Source of the DNA: Gorsachius magnificus
Taxonomy: Eukaryota > Chordata > Aves > Pelecaniformes > Ardeidae
NCBI GenBank assembly: GCA_034008185.1
Contig: CM067081.1
Location: 88,804,765 to 88,868,764, forward strand
Length of the DNA stretch: 64,000 nucleotides
Reading direction: 5' to 3'
Shown here: piece by piece, positions 62,690 through 64,000 of the stretch
Layout of the letters: the number at the start of each line of letters is the position of its first letter
How positions within the stretch are numbered: the stretch's first letter is position 1
Translations under genes and position numbers: made by a program
Notes under the pieces: generated by a model
Seen by the model: the letters and a program-made list of their open reading frames with translations, nothing else
Database searches by the model: none
What the model was told of the DNA's origin: nothing

Positions 62690-62960
62690 GATGAAATCCA
62701 CTGGCGCTAAAACTTCTCTTAGGGCCCTGCAGGTCTCATTTCAGATATAATTCTAATGAGGATATTGAATGACTGGTGTGACAATAATGTAAATTAGTGC
62801 TGGTGCCTTCTATTTAAACTGAGAAGTAAGAGCAAGAGAGAGCTTTGAAAGAAGGATGCCTTGGCATATGAGTGAAAGCTGAGGTTTTTTATTAATGATT
62901 CAAACTCCGGTAATAAGAACTAGGAAAGCTTGTTAGCTATGTTTTTAGATTAAACAAAAC
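62690..62960. promoter_or_regulatory. candidate conserved noncoding element
   Basis: Begins CACTGGCGCTAAAACTTC and contains ATATAATTCTAATGAGG, CAATAATGTAAATTAGTGC and TTTATTAATGATTCAAAC. It shares the 10-mer TGGCGCTAAA with the block at 50395-50760. No repeat or coding sequence. Confidence 0.35.
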
Positions 62961-63739
62961 CTTTAGGTTGTGATGTTCTTTCTTTAACAGATTTTGTGGG
63001 ATGAAGAATTTAAATGAAAATTTCCAAAGTCAAAGATTGATTGAGTTAAAGTATGTAGCACAAAATCAATCCTGTCAAATTGTGAGGAAATAAGTGAGAG
63101 ATTTATAAACATTGTTAATGTTTTAGAAATCTAGTTTTGTGCAAATGTGTTTTGAATTCTTTACAAATGAGATAACAGTAGGTCTAAATGACAAATTAAA
63201 GATTTAAAAAATAATCAGCATGCCTCTTTTGCAGTAATGGATTTATGGAGGTAGCATGCTTTAGTTGCATTTGTAATTAAGGTTTTTCCATCATTAGAAT
63301 AGAAATGTATTCCTGTTGAGCAGTATCATTTTAGGTGTATTATGTGGATTGAATGAGTGGAAAAACTCCACTACTTTAATCCGGTATGTGGCCAAAAGTC
63401 AGTATTTGGATTGGATTCCTAGAGGGTCACGTTGAAAAGTTAAATACATTTGTTTGTTTTCCTAGTCTTCATATTTCCATATTCTTTACAATTAACAAAC
63501 AAACCCATATCCTGTGGTATTATACAGTGACAAGTTAACAACTTGGCTTCATTAGTAATGAAGCTATACTGCTATTAATTTCGAAACTCTAAATACTGAA
63601 ATGGGTGGGCTGTACGTGGAGTGCTTAACTACAGACTAATGCATAAAAGTAACTTCTGAAACTGTCATTTCTTTGCATGAATTCACAGTCCTGAAAAATT
63701 AAATTGAATGCTTTGATAAGCTTTTAACTTTGGTCTGTT

Positions 63740-64000
63740 TTTAAAAACAGTGCAAGTGTCCGCTGTTAGGAGAGGGTACGAATTGTGTGAAAAGTGCCCT
63801 AGACTGCAATTTCAGGTGATTGACCAACTGATCATTATCTGCTGAAATCTTAAAGGCTGATAATAAATTGGTCCCTTTCAGGAATTTGCTTTTGCACCAA
63901 GCTCAGCTTTTCTCAATTGGAATTCTCAAAAACTGTGTCATGGAGCATGTTTCTGTTTCTATGGGAGCTCTGTGACATCAAATATGGTTCCATCCTCAGC
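63740..64000. promoter_or_regulatory. candidate conserved noncoding element at window end
   Basis: A repeat-free stretch with GGTGATTGACCAACTGATCA, CTGATAATAAATTGGTCCC and TTTTCTCAATTGGAATTC. It probably continues past the window edge. Inference from texture only. Confidence 0.3.

Overview
The window is a piece of a vertebrate nuclear genome, almost certainly a bird. It is AT-rich with widely spaced short exons. It carries several CR1 LINE copies, most 5'-truncated, with the avian 3' tail (ATTCTATG or ATTCTGTG octamers). It also carries a solo LTR of the kind left by bird endogenous retroviruses. The species cannot be told from the sequence.

One protein-coding gene is recognised: POLA1, the catalytic subunit of DNA polymerase alpha, on the + strand. 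Twenty-five coding exons (called W1-W25 here; W1 is cut by the left edge) lie between positions 1 and 36316. Every exon pair joins in phase, every intron is GT-AG, and together they give about 981 codons. That is roughly residues 28-982 of the human protein of about 1,462 residues. Covered are the acidic N-terminal region, the N-terminal domain, the inactivated exonuclease-like domain, polymerase motif A ([11 protein letters not shown]23) and motif B ([10 protein letters not shown]25). The start codon, motif C (GDTD), the thumb and the C-terminal zinc region lie outside the window.

Layout: 1-8111 holds W1-W9, mostly with short introns. 8112-20364 is intron-rich with a cluster of CR1 insertions around W10 and W11. 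20365-36316 holds W12-W25, with an mRNA-like unrecognised block and a small hAT-type element between W13 and W14. 36317-64000 is a single intron of at least 27.7 kb with no recognisable coding exon. It contains a solo LTR with a perfect 5-bp target duplication, a CpG-dense island, two CTCF-like motifs and several TAAT/ATTA-rich, repeat-free blocks that look like conserved noncoding elements. In mammals, introns in the 3' part of POLA1 hold some of the longest ultraconserved elements known, thought to regulate the neighbouring homeobox gene ARX. The same arrangement here is plausible but is inference.

No new multi-gene system was found. The points most worth following are the candidate regulatory blocks in the last intron, an unnamed repeat pair of about 165 bp near W9, and the mRNA-like minus-strand block at 22283-23250.
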